From: Actinomycetes bacterium
Lineage (GTDB): Bacteria; Actinomycetota; Actinomycetes; Actinomycetales; Dermatophilaceae
Assembly: GCA_023451855.1 (NCBI GenBank)
Contig: JAEXXY010000226.1
Coordinates: forward strand, 1-29,027
Reading direction: 5' to 3'
Length of the DNA: 29,027 nt
Made by a program: the position numbers and the translations under genes. Below are positions 1 to 8,384 of the stretch, one piece after another. Numbering within the stretch: the first letter of the stretch is position 1; the number at the start of each line of letters is the position of its first letter. The notes under the pieces were generated by a model. It had not been told where the DNA came from, did no database searches, and saw nothing but the letters and a program-made list of their open reading frames with translations.

Positions 1-1135
1 CCGCCGAACCGGCCGACCCGGATCCGCCGGGTGCCGGCGCCTGGCCCCCCGCGGCGAGCACGCCGACCTGCTGCCACGCGTCGCGCACTGCGATGTGCTG
101 GCTCGAGCCGTCGCCGTGAGCGGCCGCGGCCGCGTCGACCGTGAGGTTCGCGAACGTCTCGAAGTCGCAGCGCGGTTTGATGGTGTCGCCCGACACGACC
201 GCGTACCAGATGTGCCCGGCGTCCTCCCACGCGTTGCCGCCGATGGCGAGGGCGGCGAGGGCGAAGGCGCGGTTGGGGATGCCGGAGTTGATGTGGACGC
301 CGCCGTTGTCGTCCTGGGTGTCGACGTAGTGGGCCATGTCGGCCGGCTGCGGGTCCTTGCCGAGGCGCGGGTCGTCGTAGGCGGTGCCCGGGTTGCGCAT
401 GTCGCGCAGGGCACGGCCCTTGACCGAGCTGTTGAACAGGTCGGCACCGACGAGCCAGTCGGCCTGGTCGGCACTCTGCCCGAGCTGGTGCTGCTTGACG
501 AGGACACCGAAGACGTCGGAGATCGACTCGTTGAGCGCGCCCGACTGCCCCTGGTAGTTCAGGCCCGCCGTGTGCTCGGTGACGCCGTGCGCGAGCTCGT
601 GCCCGATGACGTCGACGCTCTTGGTGAACCGTTCGAAGATGACGCCGTCGCCGTCGCCGAACACCATCTGGGTGCCGTCCCAGAAGGCGTTGTCGTAGTT
701 GCGGCCGTAGTGCACCGTCGCGAGCAGTGGCAGGCCCTGCCCGTCGAGCGAGTTGCGCTGGTATGCCTGCCACCACAGCTCCCAGGTCGCGCCGAGCCCG
801 TCGTAGGCCTCGTTGACCGCTGGGTCGGACGACGCAGCCCCGCCCTCGTGACGGACCGTGGTGCCGGGCGTCGTCTGGGCCTCCTTCGCGTCAGCGATGG
901 TGCGGTCCGGCACCGGCGCCGAGGTCTCGGGCGTGCCCGCCGGTGACGTGCCGGGCCGGTGGTGCCGACGCTTCTTGGCCCGGGCCGTCGGTGCGCTGCG
1001 CAGCTCGCGGACCGACGCGTCGTGCCGCAGCGCCTGACGTGCCTCGGCCGCTACGGCCGGCTCGGCGCTGCGCGCCAGCTCCTCGAGCATGTACGGCGGG
1101 ACGATGGTGCAGCGGTGGGTCGGCGTCGGGGTCAT
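1..1135 (-). CDS. M4-family (thermolysin/protealysin-like) zinc metallopeptidase, 3' end outside window
   Basis: Secreted or exported zinc endopeptidase of family M4. The reading frame is open from the ATG at 1135 to the window edge (about 378 residues), so the C-terminus is missing. The zinc-binding HELAH motif is at about residues 179-183, followed by GALNESISDVFG, which supplies the third zinc ligand (Glu), and by GVHINSGIPNRAF and HIWYAVVSG, all hallmark M4 segments. The N-terminus, with CTIVPPYMLEEL near residue 9, resembles the short propeptide of protealysin-like enzymes and shows no classical signal peptide. After the usual end of the M4 domain (AWQQVGVLAAGG) a Gly/Ala/Pro/Ser-rich stretch begins, so a linker or extra domain may follow. 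It is co-directional with dciA, 67 bp downstream of it, in the place where gyrB is usually found. The family call is firm; substrate and export route are not known. Confidence 0.93.
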   Translation of the reverse strand, partial: MTPTPTHRCTIVPPYMLEELARSAEPAVAAEARQALRHDASVRELRSAPTARAKKRRHHRPGTSPAGTPETSAPVPDRTIADAKEAQTTPGTTVRHEGGAASSDPAVNEAYDGLGATWELWWQAYQRNSLDGQGLPLLATVHYGRNYDNAFWDGTQMVFGDGDGVIFERFTKSVDVIGHELAHGVTEHTAGLNYQGQSGALNESISDVFGVLVKQHQLGQSADQADWLVGADLFNSSVKGRALRDMRNPGTAYDDPRLGKDPQPADMAHYVDTQDDNGGVHINSGIPNRAFALAALAIGGNAWEDAGHIWYAVVSGDTIKPRCDFETFANLTVDAAAAAHGDGSSQHIAVRDAWQQVGVLAAGGQAPAPGGSGSAGSA

Positions 1136-1202
1136 GGAGCCAGTGTGCGACGCGTCGCTGACAGTCGCCCGACGAGCGGTGGCGAGCGGCCCGGTCCGGC
1201 GG

Positions 1203-1853
1203 TCAGCCGTACGTGTCGCGCGGGCCGCGGGAGTCGGGGGAGCGCCGGGCGCCGCGGTTCCACGACGGCGCGCTCGGGCCGACGACCCGCAGCTCGCTCA
1301 CCGCACCGACGCCGACCTCCTCCTCGATCCGCGCGAGCAGCGACGACGCGAGCAGGCGCATCTGGGTGGCCCAGGCCGTCGAGTCGGCCCGCACCGTCAG
1401 CACCCCGTCGACGAAGGTCGCGGGCTCGACGTGCCCGGCGATGTCGGGTCCGACGATCTCGGGCCAGCGCCCCATGACCGACCCGACCGCGACGTCGACG
1501 CGCCAACCCCGGTCGAGGAGCAGCCGGTCGAGCTGGTCGCCGAGCAGGGTGGGGTCGCGCCCGTCGCGGCTCGAGCCCGACAGCGTCGGTTCGCCGATGG
1601 GCCGGCGCCGCTTGCGCGGCTTCATGCCCGGTCGGAACCCCTTTTCCGACGCAGCGGCGCGCGCCCGTGCCAGCGCCGACGCGGCGGCGTCGGCGATCCG
1701 GGTGTCGGTGTCCGACGGACCGGGGTCATCGTGCGCGCCGGTCGAGCCGGCGTCACCGTCGGCGCCTCCCGCCGGAGGGTTCGTGTCGTCGGCCCCCGGC
1801 GCCGCCGGGTCGCGGTCCGGGCCATCGGCGTCCGGCCTGCTGTCGTCAGCCAT
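1203..1853 (-). CDS. dciA: DUF721/DciA family protein, putative replicative-helicase loader
   Basis: DciA-type proteins (DUF721) help load or operate the DnaB replicative helicase in bacteria that lack DnaC or DnaI. The 216-residue product has a disordered acidic N-terminal half (rich in Asp, Gly, Pro, Ala), a basic KPRKRRRP segment, and then the DUF721 core with LLLDRGWRVDVAVGSVMGRWPEIVGPDIAGHV and a TWAT-like ADSTAWATQMRLL stretch. The ATG at 1853 was chosen because it starts MADDSRPDADG and overlaps the recF stop by 8 bp, which suggests translational coupling. Its place directly after recF is the conserved actinobacterial position (equivalent to Rv0004 of M. tuberculosis). The next gene is an M4 protease rather than gyrB. 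Confidence 0.88.
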   Translation of the reverse strand: MADDSRPDADGPDRDPAAPGADDTNPPAGGADGDAGSTGAHDDPGPSDTDTRIADAAASALARARAAASEKGFRPGMKPRKRRRPIGEPTLSGSSRDGRDPTLLGDQLDRLLLDRGWRVDVAVGSVMGRWPEIVGPDIAGHVEPATFVDGVLTVRADSTAWATQMRLLASSLLARIEEEVGVGAVSELRVVGPSAPSWNRGARRSPDSRGPRDTYG

Positions 1854-3210
1854 CGGTCGCCGGCTCCACGTCCGAGCTCGCCGGAGCTCCACTGCCCGGC
1901 AACGCACCTGGGTCGGTAATGGCGTCGATGGCGTCCGCGTCGGGGACCTCGGCCTCGGACGGCGCGTCGCCCGACGCGTCGGCATCGGCTACGGCGACAT
2001 CGGGAGATGCGACGCCCGGAGATGCGACGGCGCCGAGCTCGACGGTGAAGGTCGACCCCCGCTCGCGGAGCCGGTCGGGCACATCGGCCCCGACCGCCGC
2101 GGTGATGAGTACCTGCTCGCAGTCGTCGACGAGGGCGGCCAGCCGCTCGCGCCGGCCGGAGTCGAGCTCGGCGAAGACGTCGTCGAGCACGAGGACCGGG
2201 TCATCGCCGAGGTCGCGGCGCAGCAGCCGGTAGGCCGCGAGCCGCAGCCCGAGCGCGAACGACCACGACTCGCCGTGGCTCGCGTAGCCCTTGGCCGGCA
2301 GCTCCCCGAGCGACAGGACGAGGTCGTCGCGGTGCGGTCCGACGAGCGTCACGCCGCGCTCGACCTCGTTGGCGCGCACCTGCGCCAGGGTGTCGAGCAT
2401 CCCCGCACGCAGCTCGTCGAGCTCCGGCACCTCGCCGGCGGCGAGACGCGCGGCGAGGTCCTCGTGCAGCGAGCTGCGGTAGACGGCCCTGGCGTTCGAG
2501 GCCGCCGCACTCACCGCGTCGTAGCACTCGGCGAGGTCGGGGACGAGGTCGCGCAGCAGCCGCAGCCGGGCGTACACGAGCTGGGATCCGACGCTCGCGA
2601 GGTGGTCGTTCCACACGTCGAGGGTGTGCAGCGCCGCCTCGCGGGCCTCGTCGCTGCTCGGGTCGCCGGGCCGGGGGCGGTGGCGGGCGCCCTTGCGCAG
2701 CACCGGCGCCGCCGACTTCAGCAGCGCGTTGCGCTGGCGCAGGATCTTGTCGTAGTCCGAGCGCACACCCGCCCACCGCGGCTGGCGCTGCACGAGCAGG
2801 TCGTCGAGGAACCGACGCCGTTCCGACGGGTCACCCTTGACGAGCGCCAGGTCCTCGGGGGCGAAGAGGACCGTGCGCACCGTGCCGAGGACGTCGCGCG
2901 GCTTGACCGGCGCGCGGCCGAGCCTGGCCCGGTTGGCCCGACCCGGCGTGATCTCCAGCTCGACGAGCGTCTCCCGGTCATCGCGCACGACGGCCCCGCG
3001 GATCACCGCCTGGCTCGCCCCGAACCGCACGAGCGGCTGGTCCGTGGCGACCCGGTGCGACCCGAGCGTCGCGAGGTAGCCGACGGCCTCGACGAGGTTG
3101 GTCTTGCCCTGACCGTTGAGACCGACGAGCGTCGTGACCCCGGGCGACAGCGCGAGCTCGGCGCTCGGGTAGCTGCGGAAGTCCTTGAGGGTCAGGTGGC
3201 GGACATGCAA
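1846..3210 (-). CDS. recF: DNA replication/repair protein RecF
   Basis: RecF is an SMC-like ATPase that loads RecA at gapped DNA with RecO and RecR. The 454-residue product starts LHVRHLTLKDFRSY, with the TTG at 3210 as initiator; no ATG or GTG lies between the gnd stop and this conserved N-terminus. Walker A is GLNGQGKTNLVEAVG, a signature-like segment is SHGESWSFALGLRLA, and Walker B is VLVLDDVFAELDSGRR. RecF is usually about 370-400 residues; here the conserved part ends near VELGAV and a tail of about 60 residues follows, rich in Ala, Asp, Pro and Ser. The start lies 17 bp after the gnd stop and the end overlaps dciA, so gnd-recF-dciA is probably one transcript. Confidence 0.96.
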   Translation of the reverse strand: MHVRHLTLKDFRSYPSAELALSPGVTTLVGLNGQGKTNLVEAVGYLATLGSHRVATDQPLVRFGASQAVIRGAVVRDDRETLVELEITPGRANRARLGRAPVKPRDVLGTVRTVLFAPEDLALVKGDPSERRRFLDDLLVQRQPRWAGVRSDYDKILRQRNALLKSAAPVLRKGARHRPRPGDPSSDEAREAALHTLDVWNDHLASVGSQLVYARLRLLRDLVPDLAECYDAVSAAASNARAVYRSSLHEDLAARLAAGEVPELDELRAGMLDTLAQVRANEVERGVTLVGPHRDDLVLSLGELPAKGYASHGESWSFALGLRLAAYRLLRRDLGDDPVLVLDDVFAELDSGRRERLAALVDDCEQVLITAAVGADVPDRLRERGSTFTVELGAVASPGVASPDVAVADADASGDAPSEAEVPDADAIDAITDPGALPGSGAPASSDVEPATDG

Positions 3211-3227
3211 CGAACCGGGCCTTGCGC

Positions 3228-4352
3228 TCAGGCCTTCTTGGCGGCGCGCTTCTGGCCGCGCACCGTGTCGGCCGTGTCGGTGGCCTTCGAGGCCGCCTTG
3301 CGCCCGGACTTCGCCGACGCCTTCGCCGTCGCGACGTTCGCCTGGGACGCCGACGCGGCGGCCCGCTTGCTCGCGGCCTTGGTGGCGGCGCGCTTGCTCG
3401 CACCCTTCTTCGCGGCCGCCTTCTTGGCCGGGGCCGCCGGCGTCGACCCGGTGCGCAGGGCCTCGCCCTCGGCGATGGTCATGACCTGGTGGCCACCGAA
3501 CTGGCCGCGCAGCGCCGCGACGGCCTGCATCGTCGGCGAGCTCTGCTGGCGGGAGGCGAACCGGGCGAAGAGCGAGGCCGCGATGACCGGCATCGGCACG
3601 GACAGCGCGATGGCCTCCTCGACGGTCCACCGGCCCTCGCCGGAGTCGTTGGTGTAGTCCGAGACGTCGTCGAGGTGCGGGTTCTCCTCGAGTGCCTTGA
3701 CCATGAGGTCGAGCAGCCAGGACCGCACCACGGTGCCGCGGCTCCACGCCTTGAAGGCGCCGGGGACGTCGGTGACGATGTCCTTCTTCTCGAGCAGCTC
3801 GTAGCCCTCGGCGTAGGCGGCCATGAGCCCGTACTCGATGCCGTTGTGGACCATCTTCGTGTAGTGGCCCGCGCCGACCTTGCCGGCGTGGACGAAGCCC
3901 TCGTCGCGGGGGCCCTCGGGGCGCAGCGCGTCGAAGATCGGCATCGCCTTGTTGACCCACTTCTTGTCGCCACAGCACATGAGGCCGTAGCCGTTCTCGA
4001 GGCCCCAGATGCCGCCGCTGACGCCGCAGTCGACGTAGCCGATCTTCTTGCCGGCGAGCAGCTTGGCGTTCTCGAAGTCGTCGGTGAAGCGCGAGTTGCC
4101 GCCGTCGATGACGAGGTCACCCGGCTCGAGCAGCTCGCCCAGCTTGGCGACGGTCTCGCGAGTCGGGTCGCCGGCCGGGACCATGACCCACACGACGCGG
4201 GGAGCCTCGAGCTTCCTGACGAGCGCCGGCAACGAGCCGACGTCGCGCACGGCCGGGTTGAAGTCGAACCCGATGACCTCGTGGCCCGCGCGACGCAACC
4301 GCTCCCGCATGTTGCCGCCCATCTTGCCGAGACCGATCAGACCGAGCTGCAT
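3228..4352 (-). CDS. gnd: 6-phosphogluconate dehydrogenase (decarboxylating) with a Lys/Ala-rich C-terminal tail
   Basis: Oxidative pentose-phosphate enzyme that converts 6-phosphogluconate to ribulose 5-phosphate and CO2 while reducing NAD(P)+. It is the short (about 300-residue) class. The Rossmann motif is IGLGKMGGNM near residue 5; DGGNSRF, CGVSGGIWGLENGYGLM and the catalytic-lysine segment GHYTKMVHNGIEYGLM follow. The ATG at 4352 has AGAAAGG upstream at good spacing. After the enzyme domain (ending near EALRTGS) there is an extra tail of about 71 residues, roughly 304-374, made of AKKAA/SKRAA-type repeats like histone H1 or AlgP tails. gnd between dnaN and recF is common in actinobacteria; the tail is not part of the family. 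It is 175 bp downstream of dnaN. Confidence 0.95.
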   Translation of the reverse strand: MQLGLIGLGKMGGNMRERLRRAGHEVIGFDFNPAVRDVGSLPALVRKLEAPRVVWVMVPAGDPTRETVAKLGELLEPGDLVIDGGNSRFTDDFENAKLLAGKKIGYVDCGVSGGIWGLENGYGLMCCGDKKWVNKAMPIFDALRPEGPRDEGFVHAGKVGAGHYTKMVHNGIEYGLMAAYAEGYELLEKKDIVTDVPGAFKAWSRGTVVRSWLLDLMVKALEENPHLDDVSDYTNDSGEGRWTVEEAIALSVPMPVIAASLFARFASRQQSSPTMQAVAALRGQFGGHQVMTIAEGEALRTGSTPAAPAKKAAAKKGASKRAATKAASKRAAASASQANVATAKASAKSGRKAASKATDTADTVRGQKRAAKKA

Positions 4353-4527
4353 GTCGGGAGCCTTTCTGGGGGAGTGCGGGGAGCGAGGTGCGGCAGGGAG
4401 TGCCGGTGGAGCGCGAGCGGTTCGAGGCTACGCCTGCCGGAGCACCGGGTGCACCGGCGGGTTTGGTCCTTGCTCGCGGCCGCGGGCCGTCACCTCGTGG
4501 CCGGCGACGGCGGGGGCGGCGGCTGGG

Positions 4528-5655
4528 TCAGCTGGCGAAGCGGACCGGCATCAGGACGTACCGGTACGTGCCGTCGGGCTCGCCGTCGGCCTCCTCCTGG
4601 CCGGAGAGCACGGCGGGGCGGCTCGGCTGGGTGAACGAGAGCCGGCTGAAGGCGGTGCCGACCGCGTGGAGGCCGTCGAGGAGGAACTGCGGGTTGAACG
4701 CGATCTGGATCTCGGGGCCCGTGAGGGTGGCCTCGACCGCCTCGGAGGCCTGGGCGTCATCGCCGGTGCCGGCCTCGATGGCGACCTGGCCGTCGGTGAA
4801 CTTCAGCAGCACCGGGGTGTTGCGCTCGGCGACGAGGGCCACGCGCTTGACGGCCTCCTCCAGGGCGGCGGTCTCGACGACGGCCTCGGTGTCGACGCTC
4901 GTCGGGAAGATCGAGGTGACCTTCGGGTACTCCCCGTCCAGCAGACGGGTCGTGGCGCGACGCTGACCGGCCTCGAAGCCGATGAGGCCGTCGCCACCCG
5001 CGCCGAACGCGAGCGACACCGAACCGGACGCGCCGAGCGCCTTGGCGGTGTCGGACAGCTGGCGGGCGGGCACGAGAGCGACGTGGCTGGCATCGGACTC
5101 GCTCGGGGTCCACGTCAGCTCACGCATCGCGAGGCGGTAGCGGTCGGTGGCGAGCAGCGTCACCTTGTCGCCGTCGATCTCGACGCGGACGCCGGTGAGG
5201 ATCGGGAGCGTGTCCCCCCGGTCGGCGGCGATGGAGACCTGCGCGACCGCCTGCGTGAAGGTGTCGCCGGCGATGGTGCCGCTGGTCTCAGGGGCGGCCG
5301 GGAGCGTCGGGTAGTCGGCGACCGGCATCTCACGGAGGCTGAAGCGCGAGGAGCCGCACGCGACGTTGACCTTCGTGCCGTCGGTGCTGACGTCGATGGG
5401 CTTGTTGGGCAGGTTGCGCGAGATGTCGGCGAGCAGGCGGCCGAGCACGAGAACCTGACCGGCCTCGGCGACGTCGGCCGGGACCGTGATCTTCGCGGAG
5501 ACCTCGTAGTCGAAGGCCGACAGCGTCAGCGAGCCTTCCTCGCTGGCCTCGAGGAGCACGCCCGCGAGCACGGGCACGGGCGGGCGCGCCGGCAGACCGC
5601 GCGCCACCCAGGTCACGGCCTCGGCCAGGACGTCTCGCTCAACCCGAAACTTCAC
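4528..5655 (-). CDS. dnaN: DNA polymerase III subunit beta (sliding clamp)
   Basis: Ring-shaped processivity clamp that holds DNA polymerase III on DNA. The 375-residue product begins with the GTG at 5655 (VKFRVERDVLAEAVTWVARGLPARPP), the typical start of actinobacterial DnaN; the open frame runs further upstream but that part is not conserved. Beta-clamp segments seen include PVLAGVLLEA, AGDTFTQAVAQVSIAADRGDTLPILTGVRVEI and a C-terminus YRYVLMPVRFAS, close to the family end (YxxMPxR). A GAGAG-type ribosome site precedes the start. Length is normal. It lies directly beside the DnaA-box cluster of oriC and is read away from it, as in most actinobacteria. Confidence 0.98.
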   Translation of the reverse strand: MKFRVERDVLAEAVTWVARGLPARPPVPVLAGVLLEASEEGSLTLSAFDYEVSAKITVPADVAEAGQVLVLGRLLADISRNLPNKPIDVSTDGTKVNVACGSSRFSLREMPVADYPTLPAAPETSGTIAGDTFTQAVAQVSIAADRGDTLPILTGVRVEIDGDKVTLLATDRYRLAMRELTWTPSESDASHVALVPARQLSDTAKALGASGSVSLAFGAGGDGLIGFEAGQRRATTRLLDGEYPKVTSIFPTSVDTEAVVETAALEEAVKRVALVAERNTPVLLKFTDGQVAIEAGTGDDAQASEAVEATLTGPEIQIAFNPQFLLDGLHAVGTAFSRLSFTQPSRPAVLSGQEEADGEPDGTYRYVLMPVRFAS

Positions 5656-6497
5656 GGTGCTCTCACTTCGACAGGTTGGACATGGGGGCTCAGACACTAG
5701 TCCCTGCGCCCGAGGTGGCACCACAAACACGCCACAAACGGTCGTGGGCCCCGGCACCTGCTGGCGGGCCGTGTCGGGGGGAGTCTTCCACGGCTCTCCC
5801 CGACGTCGCTGTCGGGTCGCTCGAGACCCTCGTTGTCGGGGCATCTCCCGTCATCTGGGTTCTCGTCATCGTCATAGGTGCTGTGGATCCTGTGGACAAC
5901 CGGCGTCGATGCAGGTCAGCGCGTCGTTTCGCGTGTGCAGGGGGTGTGGGCCGGCGACGGGGCCGGCCAGGGGCGGCTGTGGACGCCTTCTCGTCGTTCA
6001 CACGGCGCACACAAGCACGGTGCAGGTTTTCCGCAAGATTTCCGATCTCGTCCACACCTGTCCACAGTGTCCTTGTGGAAACCGTCGGAGGCCATGTCCG
6101 TTTTGTGCGTATTGGTGGCTAGTCACCTGTGGGTAGTGGACGGTGCCACTTCCACAGAGTTGTCCACAGAGGTGGATAACCACAGCTGGGGGTAGAGCCT
6201 GTGGGTTCCGGACGACCGGGTCACGACGCGGTCACGCTGTGCACACAGCTGTGGATCCGGCTGTGGACGGTTGTGGATGTGGTCGGTGGAGAGGCGGCCC
6301 GGGACGCCGACGATGGGGTCCGGTGTGTACGGACTAGTCACTTTTGCCCGTTTCGAGCCGTCCGGCGGGGGCGGCCCGGCCGGGCACCTCGACGGGCCTC
6401 CACCGGCCTCAGCCGTCGCTTGCCGGCCCCCGTCGGACCTCCGTCCGAACAGCCGTGCGGGTCGCCGCGCGCCGCCGGTTCGCCCGGAGGGCGGTAC
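5656..6497. other. oriC: oriC: chromosome replication origin with clustered DnaA boxes
   Basis: Gene-free region between dnaN and the inserted TetR gene. DnaA-box 9-mers matching or nearly matching TTGTCCACA / TGTGGATAA cluster at 5882 (TGTGGATCC), 5891 (TGTGGACAA, perfect), 5978 (TGTGGACGC), 6048 (TCGTCCACA), 6058 (CTGTCCACA), 6160 (TTGTCCACA, perfect), 6171 (GGTGGATAA), 6250 (TGTGGATCC), 6262 (TGTGGACGG) and 6272 (TGTGGATGT). Boxes occur in both orientations. Locally T-rich stretches near 6027-6041 (GGTTTTCCGCAAGATTT) and 6100-6113 could be unwinding sites, which is an inference. Open frames here are short and show no recognisable product. From about 6290 to 6497 I see nothing specific. Confidence 0.9.
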
Positions 6498-7259
6498 TCA
6501 GTCCGCCACGACGAGCCGGCGCGACACGGCGACGTGCCAGGCGAACAGTGCGTCGGGGTCGGCGACCGGCCCGAGCTGGTCGAACACCTCGCTCGTGACG
6601 GCGCCGAGCAGGAGCGTCCAGGCGCTGAGGCCCTGGGCCAGCGCTGCCGCGTCGATCGCCGTCCCCGCGAAGAAGTCGTCGTCGAGGAAAGCCCCGACCG
6701 CGGGCCCCGCGAGGTGACCGAGCGGCACGGGCGGCACGGGGCCGCGCCCGGCGCGGGCGGCCGCGTCGACGATGCGGGTCACGAGGGCGAGGACGGCGGT
6801 GCCGGGTTCGGTCGTCCGTTCCGCCGGCGCGCTGTAGTCCGGCACGGGTGACCCGTAGAGGAGGGCGAAGTCGTGGGGGTGCTCCAGCGCCCAGGCGCGC
6901 AGGGCGTGTGCGACCGCCTCCCAGCGGCCCCCGAGGTCGTCGGGGTCGACGTTGTCGTGCGCGCTCGTGACCGCGGCTGCGAGCGAGGTGTAGCCGTCGA
7001 CGATGAGTCGGGTCAGGAGCTCGTCGCGGCTCTCGACGTACCGGTAGATGCCCGAGCTGACCATGCCCAGGTCCCGGGCGACCGCCCGCAGGCTGAGGGC
7101 GGCGGCCCCCGAGGTGGCCAGGTGCTCGCGGGCGACCCGGAGGATGTCGGCCTCGACGGCGATCCGGTTGCGAGGCCGTCGGCCCAGCGGCTCGGGGGGC
7201 GTCGGCTCGGGGGTCGTCGAGCCGGGGGTCGGGTCGCTGGTCGGCTCCGAACTGCTCAT
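6498..7259 (-). CDS. TetR/AcrR family transcriptional regulator
   Basis: One-component repressor. The 253-residue product (ATG at 7259, MSSSEPTSDP) has a disordered Pro/Thr/Glu-rich N-terminus of about 25 residues, then a TetR DNA-binding domain with IAVEADILRVAREHLATSG and the helix-turn-helix LSLRAVARDLGMVSSGIYRYVESRDELL. The C-terminal half, with GRWEAVAHALRAWALEHPHDFALLYGSPVPDY, resembles the WHG-type TetR C-terminal domain. An in-frame start at 7298 is possible but would run over the palindrome at 7291. It is divergent from an epimerase gene, and two copies of a GTGAGCAnnGCTC palindrome lie between them, so it probably controls itself and that neighbour. Its ligand is unknown. The pair is inserted between oriC and dnaA. 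Confidence 0.92.
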   Translation of the reverse strand: MSSSEPTSDPTPGSTTPEPTPPEPLGRRPRNRIAVEADILRVAREHLATSGAAALSLRAVARDLGMVSSGIYRYVESRDELLTRLIVDGYTSLAAAVTSAHDNVDPDDLGGRWEAVAHALRAWALEHPHDFALLYGSPVPDYSAPAERTTEPGTAVLALVTRIVDAAARAGRGPVPPVPLGHLAGPAVGAFLDDDFFAGTAIDAAALAQGLSAWTLLLGAVTSEVFDQLGPVADPDALFAWHVAVSRRLVVAD

Positions 7260-7290
7260 GGGCCGAGCCTGACACATCGGACGAGAAAAT

Positions 7291-7305
7291 GTGAGCACTG
7301 CTCTT
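7291..7305. promoter_or_regulatory. Putative TetR operator, copy 1
   Basis: GTGAGCACTGCTC is an inverted repeat (GAGCA-C-TGCTC) 32 bp upstream of the tetR start. It shares its half-sites with a second copy at 7340, and both lie in the divergent promoter region. The link to the adjacent TetR protein is inferred from position and symmetry. Confidence 0.65.
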
Positions 7306-7339
7306 GCTTTTCTAGTGACGCAGCGCGCATGCTTGAAAC

Positions 7340-7354
7340 GTGAGCACCGCTCAC
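7340..7354. promoter_or_regulatory. Putative TetR operator, copy 2
   Basis: GTGAGCACCGCTCAC is a perfect 6+6 inverted repeat with a 3-bp centre, 52 bp upstream of the epimerase ATG. Its spacing from copy 1 is 49 bp start to start. A GTG inside it could extend the epimerase frame, but the ATG at 7406 with AGGAG at 7396 is a better start. Confidence 0.68.
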
Positions 7355-7405
7355 ATTCGCGAGGAGTTCGCGACCCGCGACCCAGGACCGCCTCCAGGAG
7401 CCCCC

Positions 7406-8371
7406 ATGTCCCACCACCTCGTCCTCGGCGCCGGTGGCGTCGGCCGCACGACCACTGCCGCCCTCGTGGCCGCCGGTCACACCGTCACCCTCGCCTCGCG
7501 CTCCGGCCGCGTCACCGAGCGTCCGTGGCACGACGCGCACCCCGACGCCGTCGAGGTCGTCGCCGCCGACGCCGCCGACGCATCCCGGCTCACCGCGCTC
7601 GCCCACGGCGCCGCGAGCATCGTCAACGCCGTCAACCCCCCGAGCTACACCACGTGGGACACCGACTGGCCGCCCGTCGCCGCGGCGACCCTCGCCGCCG
7701 CCGAGGCCACCGGCGCCGGGCTCGTCATCATCGGCAACCTCTACGGCTACGGCCGGGTGGAGGGCCCGATGAAGGAGGACGACCCGATGCACCCCGCCGG
7801 CCACAAGGGCGCTCTGCGCGCCGACATGTGGACCGAGGCGCTGGCGCGTCACGAGGCCGGCCGGATCCGCGTCACCGAGCTGCGGTCGAGCGACTACTTC
7901 GGCCCGGGCACGACCCCCCGCACGAGCTACCTCAACGACGTGGTCATCGATGCGCTCCTCGCCGGCCGGGCGCCCCTGGTCCCCGCTGGACGACCAGACG
8001 TCCCCCACTCGTGGACGTACGTGCCCGACGTCGGTGCCCTCGCGGCCCGCGTCGCGACGAGCGACCCGGGTGGCGACGCCTGGGGTCGGGCCTGGCACGT
8101 GCCGACCTCCGCACCACGGACGTTCGACGAGGCCGCGCGTGACGTCGCACGGCTGGCCGGTGTCAAGGCTCGTACGGTCCGGGTGCTGCCGCGGCCGCTC
8201 GGGACCGCGGCCGGACTCGTCGTGCCGTTCATGCGTGAGCTGCGCGAGACGCGTCACCAGTTCGAGCGGCCGTTCGTGCTCGACACGACGCTGACCGAGC
8301 GCACCTTCGGCCTCGCGCCGACCCCGTGGGACGACGCGCTCGCGGTCACCATCGCGGCCCGACGCCGCTGA
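7406..8371 (+). CDS. NAD(P)-binding epimerase/dehydratase-like protein (extended SDR)
   Basis: Rossmann-fold protein of the NAD-dependent epimerase/dehydratase superfamily, 321 residues. The N-terminus MSHHLVLGAGGVGRTTTAAL carries a GxGGxG dinucleotide-binding motif. NLYGYGRVEGPMKEDDP followed by HKGALRADMWTEALARH occupies the place of the usual YxxxK active site; the tyrosine in YGYGR is present but the spacing is not classical, so catalysis is uncertain. SSDYFGPG and SWTYVPDVGALAARVA are typical of atypical SDR proteins of this kind. The ATG at 7406 has AGGAG five bases upstream. It is divergent from the TetR gene and convergent with dnaA, with only 40 bp between the stops. Substrate unknown. 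Confidence 0.88.
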   Translation: MSHHLVLGAGGVGRTTTAALVAAGHTVTLASRSGRVTERPWHDAHPDAVEVVAADAADASRLTALAHGAASIVNAVNPPSYTTWDTDWPPVAAATLAAAEATGAGLVIIGNLYGYGRVEGPMKEDDPMHPAGHKGALRADMWTEALARHEAGRIRVTELRSSDYFGPGTTPRTSYLNDVVIDALLAGRAPLVPAGRPDVPHSWTYVPDVGALAARVATSDPGGDAWGRAWHVPTSAPRTFDEAARDVARLAGVKARTVRVLPRPLGTAAGLVVPFMRELRETRHQFERPFVLDTTLTERTFGLAPTPWDDALAVTIAARRR

Positions 8372-8384
8372 CGCGTCGGTGCCG

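Noticed and set aside
1213..3657. 814-codon plus-strand open frame opposite dciA, recF and gnd
   Set aside because: It is the shadow of three well-identified minus-strand genes; its product is low-complexity Arg/Ala/Ser.
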